A DNA stretch of 64,000 bases from Alteromonas portus (GTDB lineage Bacteria > Pseudomonadota > Gammaproteobacteria > Enterobacterales > Alteromonadaceae): positions 62,001 to 126,000 of the forward strand of contig NZ_SWCO01000007.1 of the NCBI RefSeq assembly GCF_005117025.1, in the 5' to 3' direction. The notes below the pieces were generated by a model. That model saw only the letters and a list, made by a program, of their open reading frames with translations. It ran no database searches and was not told the DNA's origin. The position numbers were made by a program, and so were the translations under genes. Numbering within the stretch: position 1 is the first letter of the stretch; the number at the start of each line of letters is the position of its first letter. Positions 46,726 through 56,108 of this stretch are shown here, one piece after another.

Positions 46726-46918
46726 GCAGTTTCCTTGCAACTTGTAAGTTAGAATTGTTATAAGATAACAGCATCTAGTATATAAGCATGCCTGCCACAA
46801 TCCAATTTTTTGACCGTAAACTAACCATGTTTTAACGCAAAAAAACTGTAACAGATCGTTTTGTTTCGCGCTTTAACTGTCGTATTCTTAAGCTCTTGTT
46901 ATCTTTTTTCTTTCCCCT

Positions 46919-48019
46919 ATGAACCGTTTTAATTGGCAACGTGCCGTTATAAAAGTTGGCAGTGCGCTTATTGCTCCTGAAGGCAATGAATGCAGCGGGC
47001 GCTATCTTCTGTCTCTTGCCCGATTTATTACCGCTAGTCGCGACGCTGGCAAAGAAATTATTCTCGTTTCTTCTGGCAGTGTGGCAGCAGGCAGAAGCAA
47101 GGTGAAAATTCGCCATAATGCGTCGATTGCAGAGAAGCAGGCCATGGCTGCAATTGGCCAGAACTTGATGATGGCTAATTGGCAGCGATTTTTCGACTTT
47201 CCCTGTGCGCAGGTATTACTTACCGCCGATGACCTACGAGATAGAACCCGCTACGTAAATATTAAAAATACCTTGCGCGAAATTTTGAATCACAATGCGC
47301 TACCTATCGTGAATGAAAACGACACAGTTGCTGTTAATGAGCTTAAAGTGGGTGACAACGATAACTTAGGTGCCTATACGGCGTTAGTTGCACAAGCTGA
47401 CACGCTGATTATCTGCTCAGATATCGACGGTTTATTTACCGCAGACCCGAGAAAAGACGTCAACGCCGCCCTCATTCCGCAGGTAGATAAAATAGACAGC
47501 ACCATTTACGGCCTTGCCGGCGGCGCTGGAACTGCGGTAGGAACTGGGGGCATGCGCACAAAAATTGAAGCAGCGGATAAATGCACCAGTAGCGGTATTC
47601 AAACCCTGATTGTAAATGGTCGAAAAGGTGAGACTTTTGATGCATTACTTGAAGGTAGTGTACCGGGGACTCTGTTTACTGCAAGCAGCACACCGGCTAA
47701 TGCCCGAAGGCTGTGGCTTACTCACACCCTTAAAACCGCTGGCAGAATAGAAGTCGATAATGGGGCTAAAGAGGCGTTAGTGAGAAAAGGCGCATCATTA
47801 CTGCCGTCGGGTATTGTTGATGTTGTCGGTTTGTTTGAACAAGGCGACGCTGTTGAAGTGGTATGCCAAGGAGAAGTTATTGCCAAAGGTCTTTGCCTGT
47901 ATAACGCAAAAGACTTAACGCTTATAAAAGGGAAAAAGTCGAAAGAAATTGCCAGTGTGTTAGGTTATGAAACAACCGACGTGGCTATTCACCGAGATGA
48001 TATGGCGCTTTATTCGTAG
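46919..48019 (+). CDS. proB: Glutamate 5-kinase
   Basis: First step of proline synthesis: ATP-dependent phosphorylation of glutamate. The amino-acid-kinase domain (about 1-255) has VIKVGSALI, SSGSVAAGR, and GTGGMRTKIEAA (about 201-212). A C-terminal PUA domain (about 275-355) is present, 366 residues in all (E. coli 367). There is no Shine-Dalgarno; the start is preceded by a pyrimidine-rich tract. proA, its usual neighbour, is not in the window. Confidence 0.96.
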   Translation: MNRFNWQRAVIKVGSALIAPEGNECSGRYLLSLARFITASRDAGKEIILVSSGSVAAGRSKVKIRHNASIAEKQAMAAIGQNLMMANWQRFFDFPCAQVLLTADDLRDRTRYVNIKNTLREILNHNALPIVNENDTVAVNELKVGDNDNLGAYTALVAQADTLIICSDIDGLFTADPRKDVNAALIPQVDKIDSTIYGLAGGAGTAVGTGGMRTKIEAADKCTSSGIQTLIVNGRKGETFDALLEGSVPGTLFTASSTPANARRLWLTHTLKTAGRIEVDNGAKEALVRKGASLLPSGIVDVVGLFEQGDAVEVVCQGEVIAKGLCLYNAKDLTLIKGKKSKEIASVLGYETTDVAIHRDDMALYS

Positions 48020-48143
48020 CGCCAATCGCGAGTGTTTTTTGCTAGGCAGCGGCGAAGATAGCGCTTTGGCCTTATATTCTCTCGCCTATTTACGTTAACT
48101 TTAACAACAACCCCGTGACGAATCTATATGCCAAGGATTGATG

Positions 48144-48581
48144 ATGACTGATATTACTCCAACACTCGCCGACTACCCTTATAACGTCACTATTGCTACC
48201 CGCTGGCAAGACAATGATGCATACGGCCATATCAACAATGTTGTGTATTACGGTTTCTTTGATACTGCAGTAAACCGCTTTCTAATCGAGAAAGGGGGGC
48301 TGGATATACACAACGGGCAAACCGTTGCTTACGTAGTAAGCAGTCAATGTCAGTACGTATCACCGGCGGCATACCCCGAGGACATATTTGTTGGATTGCG
48401 CGTTATCAAATTAGGTCGAAGTTCGGTTACTTATGGGCTGTCGGTTTATGCAGGTGAAAACAGACGACGGGTGGCACATGGCCAGTTTGTGCATGTATTT
48501 GTAGACAGAAAAACCGACAAGGCTATTCCTATTCCAGTAAACGTGAAAGCGGCGTTAGAGTCCATCGTGGAAGTGATGTAG
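48144..48581 (+). CDS. Acyl-CoA thioesterase, 4HBT hotdog family
   Basis: A hotdog-fold thioesterase of 145 residues. The active-site stretch RWQDNDAYGHINNVVYYGFF (about 16-35) has the Asp/His pattern of 4-hydroxybenzoyl-CoA-type enzymes. ATG 48144 is six bases after AAGGA; ATG 48141 is equally in frame. It probably hydrolyses acyl-CoA. It ends 13 bases before the dehydrogenase gene, so the pair is an operon. Confidence 0.88.
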   Translation: MTDITPTLADYPYNVTIATRWQDNDAYGHINNVVYYGFFDTAVNRFLIEKGGLDIHNGQTVAYVVSSQCQYVSPAAYPEDIFVGLRVIKLGRSSVTYGLSVYAGENRRRVAHGQFVHVFVDRKTDKAIPIPVNVKAALESIVEVM

Positions 48582-48594
48582 GTGGGTTGCAATT

Positions 48595-49617
48595 ATGACT
48601 GAATACCCTCCTTCAAACGACTCGATAACATCCGATGCAAGACAAGCGCCCTGCGATGCAGAGAAAAAACAGGTTGTCTTTTTAGATGCAGAAACCATGG
48701 ATTTACCGAGCCTTAATACTTCAGCACTAGACAAGCTTGACGCTGAGGTTACGCTTTATCAGCAAACCCATGCAGATGAGCTAGTCGAGCGCATTAAAAA
48801 TGCCGATGCTGTGCTGGTTAACAAAGTCGTGCTGCAAGCCAAAGATTTACAGCAAGCTAAACAGCTTCGTTATATTGGCGTAACGGCGACTGGCATGAAC
48901 AATATCGACCGTGATTACTGCGAAAAGGCCGATATTACCGTTCAAAATGTAGAGGGCTACGGCACTGATAGCGTTGCTCAACATACGTTGACCTTGGCAT
49001 TGAATTTGGCCACTAATTTTGTGGCGTATCAGCGTGATGTGCGCAACCAAGCATGGTCTGCCTCTTCTCATTTCTGCTTACTCAATCACCCCGTGGTGGA
49101 GTTGGCGGGCAAGCATGCCGTGATTGTAGGCCATGGCGAGCTTGGCAAGCGTGTAGAGGCATTGTTCAAGGCTATGGGGATGCAGGTGAGTATAGCTGCC
49201 CGCCCGGGTAAACAAGACGACCCTCGACCTCATCTTGAATCTCTGCTACCCAATGCTGATGTGATAAGCCTTCATTGCCCCCTTACTGAAGACACCGATA
49301 AACTCATTAATGCCGATACATTGTCGCTGATGAAGCCAACCGCTTTTCTAATAAACACGGCTCGCGGTGGGCTAATTGATGAAGAAGCCCTTTACTATGC
49401 GCTTAAAAACAAACAAATTGGTGGCGCGGGCTTGGATGTACTAAGCGTGGAGCCTCCACCTGTTGATCATATATTGCTTAAAGAGACGTTACCCAATTTG
49501 CTAATAACGCCCCATAACGCTTGGACTGGCAAAGGCGCAAGGCAAAAACTGCTCGATAGCGCTATCGCCCATTTATCTGCCCACCTATCTTCTTGTTTAT
49601 CAGACCCCCAGGGTTAG
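48595..49617 (+). CDS. D-2-hydroxyacid dehydrogenase (NAD(P)-dependent)
   Basis: A 340-residue member of the family that includes glycerate dehydrogenase and hydroxypyruvate reductase. The Rossmann motif is VGHGELGKRV (about 177-186). The catalytic Arg lies in NTARGGLIDEEAL, Glu in VLSVEPP and His in TPHNAW. The N-terminal 25 residues are an unusual polar extension. Its substrate is likely a small 2-ketoacid such as hydroxypyruvate or glyoxylate. It lies between the thioesterase and the EamA gene, ten bases before the latter. Confidence 0.9.
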   Translation: MTEYPPSNDSITSDARQAPCDAEKKQVVFLDAETMDLPSLNTSALDKLDAEVTLYQQTHADELVERIKNADAVLVNKVVLQAKDLQQAKQLRYIGVTATGMNNIDRDYCEKADITVQNVEGYGTDSVAQHTLTLALNLATNFVAYQRDVRNQAWSASSHFCLLNHPVVELAGKHAVIVGHGELGKRVEALFKAMGMQVSIAARPGKQDDPRPHLESLLPNADVISLHCPLTEDTDKLINADTLSLMKPTAFLINTARGGLIDEEALYYALKNKQIGGAGLDVLSVEPPPVDHILLKETLPNLLITPHNAWTGKGARQKLLDSAIAHLSAHLSSCLSDPQG

Positions 49618-49626
49618 CAAGCCACC

Positions 49627-50529
49627 ATGAATAACGCGACCTTATTTACTTTGTGCTGTTTGATTTGGGGCTCGACTTGGATTGCCATCACTTATCAAAT
49701 AGGGCATACCTCTGAAACCTTTGCCATTGCACTGCGTTATTTATTAGCCTCGGCTTGCCTGGGGGCTTACTGCGTTGTTAAGCGTTTACCGCTTAAGCTA
49801 CCGGTACATGTTCATGTAAAAATGGCCGCAGTCGGCCTTTTTTTATACAGCTTAAACTACACGCTGTTGTATATGGCGCAAGCCCATATTATTAGCGCGC
49901 TGCTAGCTCTCATGAGCTCTTGCATTATCTACATTAACGTTGTGCTTCGGCGCTGGTGGCTGAAAGAGCCGATAAGAAAAGAAGTGGTTATAGGCGCTAC
50001 TTTTGGCTTGGTAGGCATTGTATGTTTGTTTGTGCCTGAGTTCTCCAAAGTTTCCATGGATGCGGCGCTTGCTACCGGTCTTGCCATAGCGTTTGTCAGC
50101 TTTTTCTGCGCTTCAACAGGTAACGTTATCTCAGAGCGTATTTTGACCTCGGGTACGCCTGTTATCCAAATGAACTTCTATGCAATGAGCTATGCCATGG
50201 TGCTGCTTTTCATCACTTCACTGGCAATGCCGGGTAAGTTGGTTATTCCTACTCATGCCGACTTCTATCTGTCGCTGCTTTATTTGGCTATTTTTGGCTC
50301 TGTGTTCGCGTTTGGCGCGTACATGAAACTGTTAAAGCAAATGGGGGCTGACAAGGCTGCATATGTGGTCTTGGTATACCCTATGGTTGCACTGGTTATT
50401 TCCACCTTTTTTGAAGGCTATACCTGGAGCGTACTATCTGTTGTAGGGGTGGTAATAGTGCTAATGGGCAACGCCATTGCAATGGGGAAAGTGCCTCGCT
50501 TGATGCGCCGCCAACTGGAGTCGAGCTAA
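49627..50529 (+). CDS. EamA/DMT-family transporter
   Basis: A 300-residue inner-membrane protein with ten predicted helices in two EamA repeats, starting LFTLCCLIWGSTWIAI. The second repeat opens near 150. Members export amino acids, nucleotides or metabolites; the substrate is not predictable. It is the last gene of the rightward run from the thioesterase. Confidence 0.9.
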   Translation: MNNATLFTLCCLIWGSTWIAITYQIGHTSETFAIALRYLLASACLGAYCVVKRLPLKLPVHVHVKMAAVGLFLYSLNYTLLYMAQAHIISALLALMSSCIIYINVVLRRWWLKEPIRKEVVIGATFGLVGIVCLFVPEFSKVSMDAALATGLAIAFVSFFCASTGNVISERILTSGTPVIQMNFYAMSYAMVLLFITSLAMPGKLVIPTHADFYLSLLYLAIFGSVFAFGAYMKLLKQMGADKAAYVVLVYPMVALVISTFFEGYTWSVLSVVGVVIVLMGNAIAMGKVPRLMRRQLESS

Positions 50530-50558
50530 GGCCTGTACATCAAAGAACAACAGGCCTT
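50528..50558. terminator. Hairpin between convergent genes (EamA and PspB-like)
   Basis: AAGGCCTGT (50528-50536) pairs perfectly over nine bases with ACAGGCCTT (50550-50558). T-runs are short, so it is a weak bidirectional terminator at best. Confidence 0.5.
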
Positions 50559-50569
50559 GGTGATATGGT

Positions 50570-50845
50570 TCATTTAAGCGCGTTAATTTTCTTATTCAGT
50601 TCATAAGCAGGCTCGGTCACAATGGTTTCGAGAGTTTCAATACGCGTCATCAAGGCTTTAATTTGCGCATCTTTTTCTTCCAAACGCTGCTGCTGTTTGT
50701 CGGTCACGCCTTTTACAAATGGGTTGCTGCATTCGCCGTTCATCCAGTCGTTTAATCGCCACTGAAATTTTGCGTCTAGGTAGCTTGCCAAAAGCACAAG
50801 CGACGTGATGCTGCCAATTAACAAAACTAAACTTAACGTAGACAT
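50570..50845 (-). CDS. PspB-like small membrane protein
   Basis: A 91-residue protein with one N-terminal membrane helix (about 4-22), a short linker, and a C-terminal coiled coil (about 53-75). The pattern MTRIETLETIVTEP..LNKKI resembles the C-terminus of phage-shock protein B. PspB acts with PspC in sensing membrane stress, but no pspA or pspC is present here. It is transcribed away from the ECF sigma gene. Confidence 0.6.
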   Translation of the reverse strand: MSTLSLVLLIGSITSLVLLASYLDAKFQWRLNDWMNGECSNPFVKGVTDKQQQRLEEKDAQIKALMTRIETLETIVTEPAYELNKKINALK

Positions 50846-51037
50846 AATGTTTTCCTAATCCTAATTTCAAGGTTGAAGGCTTTTAGGGAAAATGCCCTAA
50901 ACGCACGCTACTGCACTTACTGTTTTAACTAGTCGTTTGCTGCTTAAAAAAATTACAGCATTGGCGAAAAAAGTTTGTAATAAAAATTCGTGGGGGCAGA
51001 CTGATAGAAGCAACACAATAAAATAACAACAGCTTTT

Positions 51038-51562
51038 GTGATTAGGGATGTGACGTTGGGGCAGGGTTTTGAAGATGTTTTTGCGCAATACGGGGCAATA
51101 CTAAGCCGTGTAGCCAACAGCTATGAGGCAAACGAAGCGATGCAGCAAGAATTATTGCAAGAAATTGCTATTGCCGTCTGGCAGGGACTGTCTCGCTTTA
51201 AGGGCGACAGTAGCGTGAAAACCTATATTTTGAAAATAGCCCATAACCGCGCAGTCACTCACGTAGCAAATCAAGTGAAGCGTATTGATACCCATCAATA
51301 TGACCACGATGACCTAGGTTCTGACGGGTTCGCGAGTAATGCCCACTCACCAGAAGAAATGTCCAGTCAACACCAGTCTTTAGAGCGCTTATTGCGTGCG
51401 GTACGGGCGCTACCGCTTCAATCAAGGCAAGTGCTCACACTTTCTCTAGAAGGCTTAAGTTACGATGAAATTGCAGACGTCTGTGGTCTGACTAAAAACC
51501 ATGTTGGTGTGATATTAAAACGCGCCAAGCAAAGTATCATGCAGGAGCAACCGCATGCATAA
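51038..51562 (+). CDS. ECF-type RNA polymerase sigma factor
   Basis: A sigma-70 family factor of up to 174 residues with region 2 (EIAIAVWQGLSRFKGDSSV, about 43-61, and KTYILKIAHNRAVTH) and region 4 (LPLQSRQVLTLSLEGLSYDE, about 126-145, then IADVCGLTKNHVGVILKRAK). Region 3 is absent, as in ECF factors. The start is uncertain: GTG 51038, GTG 51050 and TTG 51056 (best spaced from AGGGA) are in frame. It overlaps the next gene by eight bases, the usual sigma/anti-sigma arrangement. Confidence 0.92.
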   Translation: MIRDVTLGQGFEDVFAQYGAILSRVANSYEANEAMQQELLQEIAIAVWQGLSRFKGDSSVKTYILKIAHNRAVTHVANQVKRIDTHQYDHDDLGSDGFASNAHSPEEMSSQHQSLERLLRAVRALPLQSRQVLTLSLEGLSYDEIADVCGLTKNHVGVILKRAKQSIMQEQPHA

Positions 51563-52175
51563 TTCAGATAAAGAGAATCAAACGAACTCGCCAGTACCAG
51601 TAGACGATGAGCAAAACGATGCCCTTTCTGCGCTATGGCAAGCTCAGCCAGTTACAACTATCAACCTCTCGGAAGTAAAAGCCAGCCTAAGCAGTGAACG
51701 AATCAAGCAACGCTGGTATATGGTATTGGATTTATTAATGATTGCTCCCGGTGTGTATGTCTTCTTAAAATATTGGGACAACATGTCGTATATCGCGCAA
51801 ATTATAATTTTGTTTATCTTAATATCGTCTCTTCCTTTTCTCGCTTACCAACTATGGCTCAGAAGCGAAGCTGCATTCTATAAAAATACACAAACTGCAG
51901 ATCATCTCGCGAAACTCACTAAGCAAATTAAAAATAACGCCAGGATCGCTTATATGACCAAACACTCAACATGGATAGGTATGATTTTTGGGATAGGTTT
52001 GGCGCTGGAGCGGTATTTCTTCGGTGATCTCGCATCTGAAAAACTAGCGAGAATTTCAATAGTCATGACTTCCGTAAGCATTGTAATGCTAGTGTGGTAT
52101 GTGTGGGCGAACAAAAGACAAAAGCGTTTTGAGCGTCAACTCGAAACGCTTGAGAAGATGGCGCAGCAGCGTTAA
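51555..52175 (+). CDS. Putative membrane anti-sigma factor
   Basis: A 206-residue protein with a polar N-terminal domain (1-55), four hydrophobic helices in two pairs (about 57-72, 82-100, 140-155 and 165-185) and a charged C-terminal tail. It does not show a recognised zinc anti-sigma motif. The assignment rests on the overlapping upstream ECF gene and on topology, with the N-terminus likely cytosolic and able to bind sigma. Confidence 0.6.
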   Translation: MHNSDKENQTNSPVPVDDEQNDALSALWQAQPVTTINLSEVKASLSSERIKQRWYMVLDLLMIAPGVYVFLKYWDNMSYIAQIIILFILISSLPFLAYQLWLRSEAAFYKNTQTADHLAKLTKQIKNNARIAYMTKHSTWIGMIFGIGLALERYFFGDLASEKLARISIVMTSVSIVMLVWYVWANKRQKRFERQLETLEKMAQQR

Positions 52176-52217
52176 GGGCGCAAGTATGCAGCAGGACTGT
52201 GTATTGCGTGTGGGCGC

Positions 52218-55200
52218 TTAGTTATTGTTAGTAGTGTTAGGAGCGTCTTTATCATTCAGCACGTTTTGCGAGCTTTCACTACTATCGTCAGGTTCACCAC
52301 CGTCTTCGTCTTCATCATTATCTTTGCGGGTTCTGTTATCGCCTAAGAAGAATTCGTAATATAGATCTAGTGCAAACTCCGACTGGTCTTCAAGCGTAGT
52401 TTGAATAGCCTCTAAATATAAACTTGGTAGAAGCTGATATTTTACCGCCAAGTCAGGCGGAAGCTGTCTGCGTCGCAGCGTACTACTGGCATCGTTTTGC
52501 TTTAAGCCTACATCTACATTGTATTCCACAGATAACCGTTCGTTAATTTGCCCTGTTACCGACAGTAAGTCTTCGTTAGTGCTTAAACTAAAATCATCGA
52601 TACCTAGTGCGCTTCCCACCTGCCCTGTCAAGGTCTTGGTATTTGACAAGCCAAAGCCTAATAGTAAAGAAGCATAATTTGGATCTTGTGTTCCCGAGTT
52701 CGGACCTGAACCTGTAAGCAAGTAAGACAGCACGCCTTGTTGATCCATTGCAGGCTCTGAGAAAAGGTTGATGCTCGGTGAGTCGGCTGCGCCGTCTATG
52801 CGAATACCTGCAATCACGTCGTCATCGGTTTTATCTGGGTCGCGTATGGCTTCAACCAGTAACAAAGGCTGGTCAATGGGACCGTTAAATTGCACTTCGC
52901 CGGTTTGAATAATTAATTGTTGTCCGTATGCACTATAGCGCCCATTCAGAATCTGGAGGTCGCCGTAACCTACTAGCGCAGGTTGAGTGTTCACCCTAAT
53001 ACCGCCATATAGGCTAGCAGTTAGACCAAATGCCTCTAGTTTCACTTCTTCGGTTTTGTTTTTGTCAATATTCACTAGTACCGAAGCGTGAACCATGTCT
53101 AAGGGCTCTTCTCTATCTGGTTCGCCTCGCAGGTGCACGTCTTTTGACGGCGAAACTGCGCTTTCGGGGAGCGACTCAATTTCAATTCGCGCCCACGGAA
53201 TATTCACTTCGCCGGTTACATCGACTTTTTCTTTTGTCGCCGCGATATCAATATTTGGAGATACCTTGAGCCGGATGTTTGGTTGACGGATTTCGAAGCC
53301 ATTCCCTTTCAAATTGAATGTCGCGCTTGGGTCAGACGACCAGTCTATATTGCCCTTAAGCGCACCTTTACCCCCACCTAGTACAAACGCGCCGTCTAGG
53401 GCAGCGTTCTGGCCATCAAGTACCACTTTTTGATTCCAATCAGCCAATGTCACGGGAGTATCTTGAATATCAATAGCACCATTTGAAATGCTTAATTCAC
53501 CGTTTAAAGCCGGGTCGTCAACATAACCACTTAATGTTATATCGCCATTGAGCTTTCCTGTCAGGGTTCTAATAGCCGGGGAAAGCGGTTTGAAAGGCGC
53601 TACGTTAAGCCCTTCCATCACTAACTTGCCCTCAAGCGGTATGCGCTCATCAAAAGGGCGAGTATTTAAAGAAAGCGTTGCGTCACCAATGTCTTGGCTA
53701 GATATGAGTGATGTCGACGTTAACTGCCCCTGCTTTATTTTTCCGTTAGTTTCTATGGAGTTAATAGTAAGTGTCAGCGGTCGAGTTTCTCCTAGCTGCC
53801 ATGGTGCCGCGCTCATTGAAGCGGTAAATGTTGCATCTATCGGGTCCTTTGGTGAATAACTGCCCTTTGTTTTTACCGTAAGCGTTGCTTGTGAAGGACT
53901 TGAAACAACAGTAGGCACTAGCTCATTGGCCCACAACCCAATTGGCAGTGATGAAGCGCTTATATCCCAGCTAGCTTTATCACCCTGATAATTCACGTTT
54001 GAAATGCACAACTCGCCTTCCTTTCGAGAGGTCCAGCAGTGCTGACCTATTTTGGCTGTTACCGGTGTGGTGCCAATGTCTACACTAAATGGGCTTGATA
54101 GTGTCCATTGCATATTGGCAAGTTTTAATGCGGTATCGCTGATTTCACCAGTCCAGTGGTTATTCGACCACGCGCCTTTAAGTGAAAGCGCGACCTTGTT
54201 ATTGGGTACTGCCAGATCAAGTTTTGCAGAGTGATTGCGATAGGTTCCATTAATTTCAATCTCGCCATTTAACGGCCCCTGCTGCGCTGCAGAAGCGTTT
54301 AAATTAGGGGAAATCGTGATGTCTGTAAGGTCTAAGGTTCCGTTTGCGCTCGGGTTCTGCCATGGGCCGGTAGCATTTATATTACCGCTTATCGCGCCGT
54401 TAACTTCTGGGTATAGGCTTGAGATAGCGTTAACATTAATCGCAACATCAGCATTTAAGTGACGTTTATTGAGCACTTGAGCAATGGCGCGGATAGTGTT
54501 TCTTTCTTGCGTGATATTGATATTAGTTACAAATAAATCGCTTGGGCCAGCATAAACCGCATTCCCTTTTACTTGCAGCGGTTTGTTTTGAAGCACGCCT
54601 GATACCGTCATATCTTTTAGACTTATATGTAAGCCACCGCGTTCAGAATATTGCAAGATACTGTCGATTTCCCCGTTAATTTTCTCAGGGGCATAATTAC
54701 TAAATTGCTTGCCTGACACGTTCTTGAGCGTTGTTTTACCTTCCCACGCAATACTGTCATTGAGATATAGCGTACCCGTATTGGTTAAACTTCCCTCCAA
54801 CGCGTTAATGTTTGCTTGATTAACAAAGATGTTGTTCTTTTTCAGCACCACGTCAAGCGACACTGGTACATTGCCAATATCAGGCAAGGTCGCAGCGCCT
54901 GACCCTTTAAGTACGTAGTCCCCCATAGTACCGGACAGGGTGACTTGCCCGTCTTTAAGCATGGCATTTTCCATGGTGGGAATGGCCTGTTCCTGCCAGT
55001 TTGCGTTGAATGTTATAGGTAGGTCGTTGTTTAAAATATTGGCGATGAGATTCGCATTTGCGGTTATCGCTCCTTTGGCAATCACGCCTAGCGTCAAATC
55101 GTTCAACGCACCTGCAGCAGTTACTTTAACTTCTTGTTGAGCATCGCCGAGTTTCGTTCTGGCGGTAATCGCCACATCCAACGGGTAGTTGCCATTAAGG

Positions 55201-56108
55201 GTGGCGCTTGCTTTACCCTTCACTTCACCTTGTTCATGTACAACGGCCATTTCTTCAACAGCCACATCGCTGTCTTTGAAGTGTGCCCCCAACAACGAAA
55301 TGAGAGGAATGCGCTGTTCATTGCTGTTTTGGGTTATTTGAAGATCTTCTACCAGCAAAGTGCCAAGAGACAAAGGAATGGGAGTCGTTATCTTAGGTAG
55401 TTCAGGTGCGTCGTAGCTAAGTGAGTAGGAGGTAGGCAAAGAATTATCACCCTCTTCCGTATTTGACCCTTCTTTATTCGTAGCCGTGTCGGTGGCAGCA
55501 ATCTGCTGTGGCTTTCCAGGCGTTGGTTGTGTACCAGTCTTTTGTACTTGCGATGCATTCGAGGCGGAACCTTCACTTAGCAAAGCGATGCGAACTCCTT
55601 TTGTCGCTAAGCTTTCAAGTAAAAGGGCACTGTTTCCTTCAAAATTAGTTAACTCTAGTTCGTCAATTTCCACGTTGACGGACAGTAGGGCGAGCTTAAT
55701 ATTTGACAGCGCTAAGTAGCCAACATCAATTGGCAAGGGTAATTGGATCTGCTCGTCTGTGGGGGTGTCATCTGGAGTCTCAGGGAGGCTTGCAATTTGC
55801 TTGAGCGTTGCGTTTTCAAGCGTTAGCTCATTTACGCATACTCTGGGCTCAAACAAACAACGCCATGTTACATCAATGTAGGCGTATTGCGCAGATACCT
55901 TCCATTGGTCATTTTCCCACTCTACATTGTGCACTTGTAAAGTGTCGGCAAACCCGCCCTCAATGGCATCAATAGAAAGGTTTTCAACAAACGTGTTGGC
56001 CAGTAACTTTACGGTGGGGCCACCTAACGGACTGATTAATAATGCGTATATCCCAACCAGTATAAAAACCGGTGAAAGTAAAACAGCCGAGAGCGTACGC
56101 TTTCTCAT
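52218..56108 (-). CDS. tamB: Translocation and assembly module / lipid-transport protein TamB
   Basis: A 1296-residue inner-membrane-anchored periplasmic AsmA-like protein. The membrane anchor is at about 6-25, followed by a very long beta-rich region and a C-terminal DUF490/TamB domain (about 940-1250). It forms a hydrophobic groove between inner and outer membrane and pairs with TamA. Start ATG 56108 overlaps the tamA stop in an ATGA junction; an in-frame ATG 33 bases upstream lies inside tamA. Unusual: a Ser/Asn/Asp-rich acidic tail of about 40 residues follows the LYYEFFLG end of the conserved domain. A low-complexity Thr/Gly/Asn segment also lies near 190-220. Confidence 0.93.
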   Translation of the reverse strand: MRKRTLSAVLLSPVFILVGIYALLISPLGGPTVKLLANTFVENLSIDAIEGGFADTLQVHNVEWENDQWKVSAQYAYIDVTWRCLFEPRVCVNELTLENATLKQIASLPETPDDTPTDEQIQLPLPIDVGYLALSNIKLALLSVNVEIDELELTNFEGNSALLLESLATKGVRIALLSEGSASNASQVQKTGTQPTPGKPQQIAATDTATNKEGSNTEEGDNSLPTSYSLSYDAPELPKITTPIPLSLGTLLVEDLQITQNSNEQRIPLISLLGAHFKDSDVAVEEMAVVHEQGEVKGKASATLNGNYPLDVAITARTKLGDAQQEVKVTAAGALNDLTLGVIAKGAITANANLIANILNNDLPITFNANWQEQAIPTMENAMLKDGQVTLSGTMGDYVLKGSGAATLPDIGNVPVSLDVVLKKNNIFVNQANINALEGSLTNTGTLYLNDSIAWEGKTTLKNVSGKQFSNYAPEKINGEIDSILQYSERGGLHISLKDMTVSGVLQNKPLQVKGNAVYAGPSDLFVTNINITQERNTIRAIAQVLNKRHLNADVAINVNAISSLYPEVNGAISGNINATGPWQNPSANGTLDLTDITISPNLNASAAQQGPLNGEIEINGTYRNHSAKLDLAVPNNKVALSLKGAWSNNHWTGEISDTALKLANMQWTLSSPFSVDIGTTPVTAKIGQHCWTSRKEGELCISNVNYQGDKASWDISASSLPIGLWANELVPTVVSSPSQATLTVKTKGSYSPKDPIDATFTASMSAAPWQLGETRPLTLTINSIETNGKIKQGQLTSTSLISSQDIGDATLSLNTRPFDERIPLEGKLVMEGLNVAPFKPLSPAIRTLTGKLNGDITLSGYVDDPALNGELSISNGAIDIQDTPVTLADWNQKVVLDGQNAALDGAFVLGGGKGALKGNIDWSSDPSATFNLKGNGFEIRQPNIRLKVSPNIDIAATKEKVDVTGEVNIPWARIEIESLPESAVSPSKDVHLRGEPDREEPLDMVHASVLVNIDKNKTEEVKLEAFGLTASLYGGIRVNTQPALVGYGDLQILNGRYSAYGQQLIIQTGEVQFNGPIDQPLLLVEAIRDPDKTDDDVIAGIRIDGAADSPSINLFSEPAMDQQGVLSYLLTGSGPNSGTQDPNYASLLLGFGLSNTKTLTGQVGSALGIDDFSLSTNEDLLSVTGQINERLSVEYNVDVGLKQNDASSTLRRRQLPPDLAVKYQLLPSLYLEAIQTTLEDQSEFALDLYYEFFLGDNRTRKDNDEDEDGGEPDDSSESSQNVLNDKDAPNTTNNN

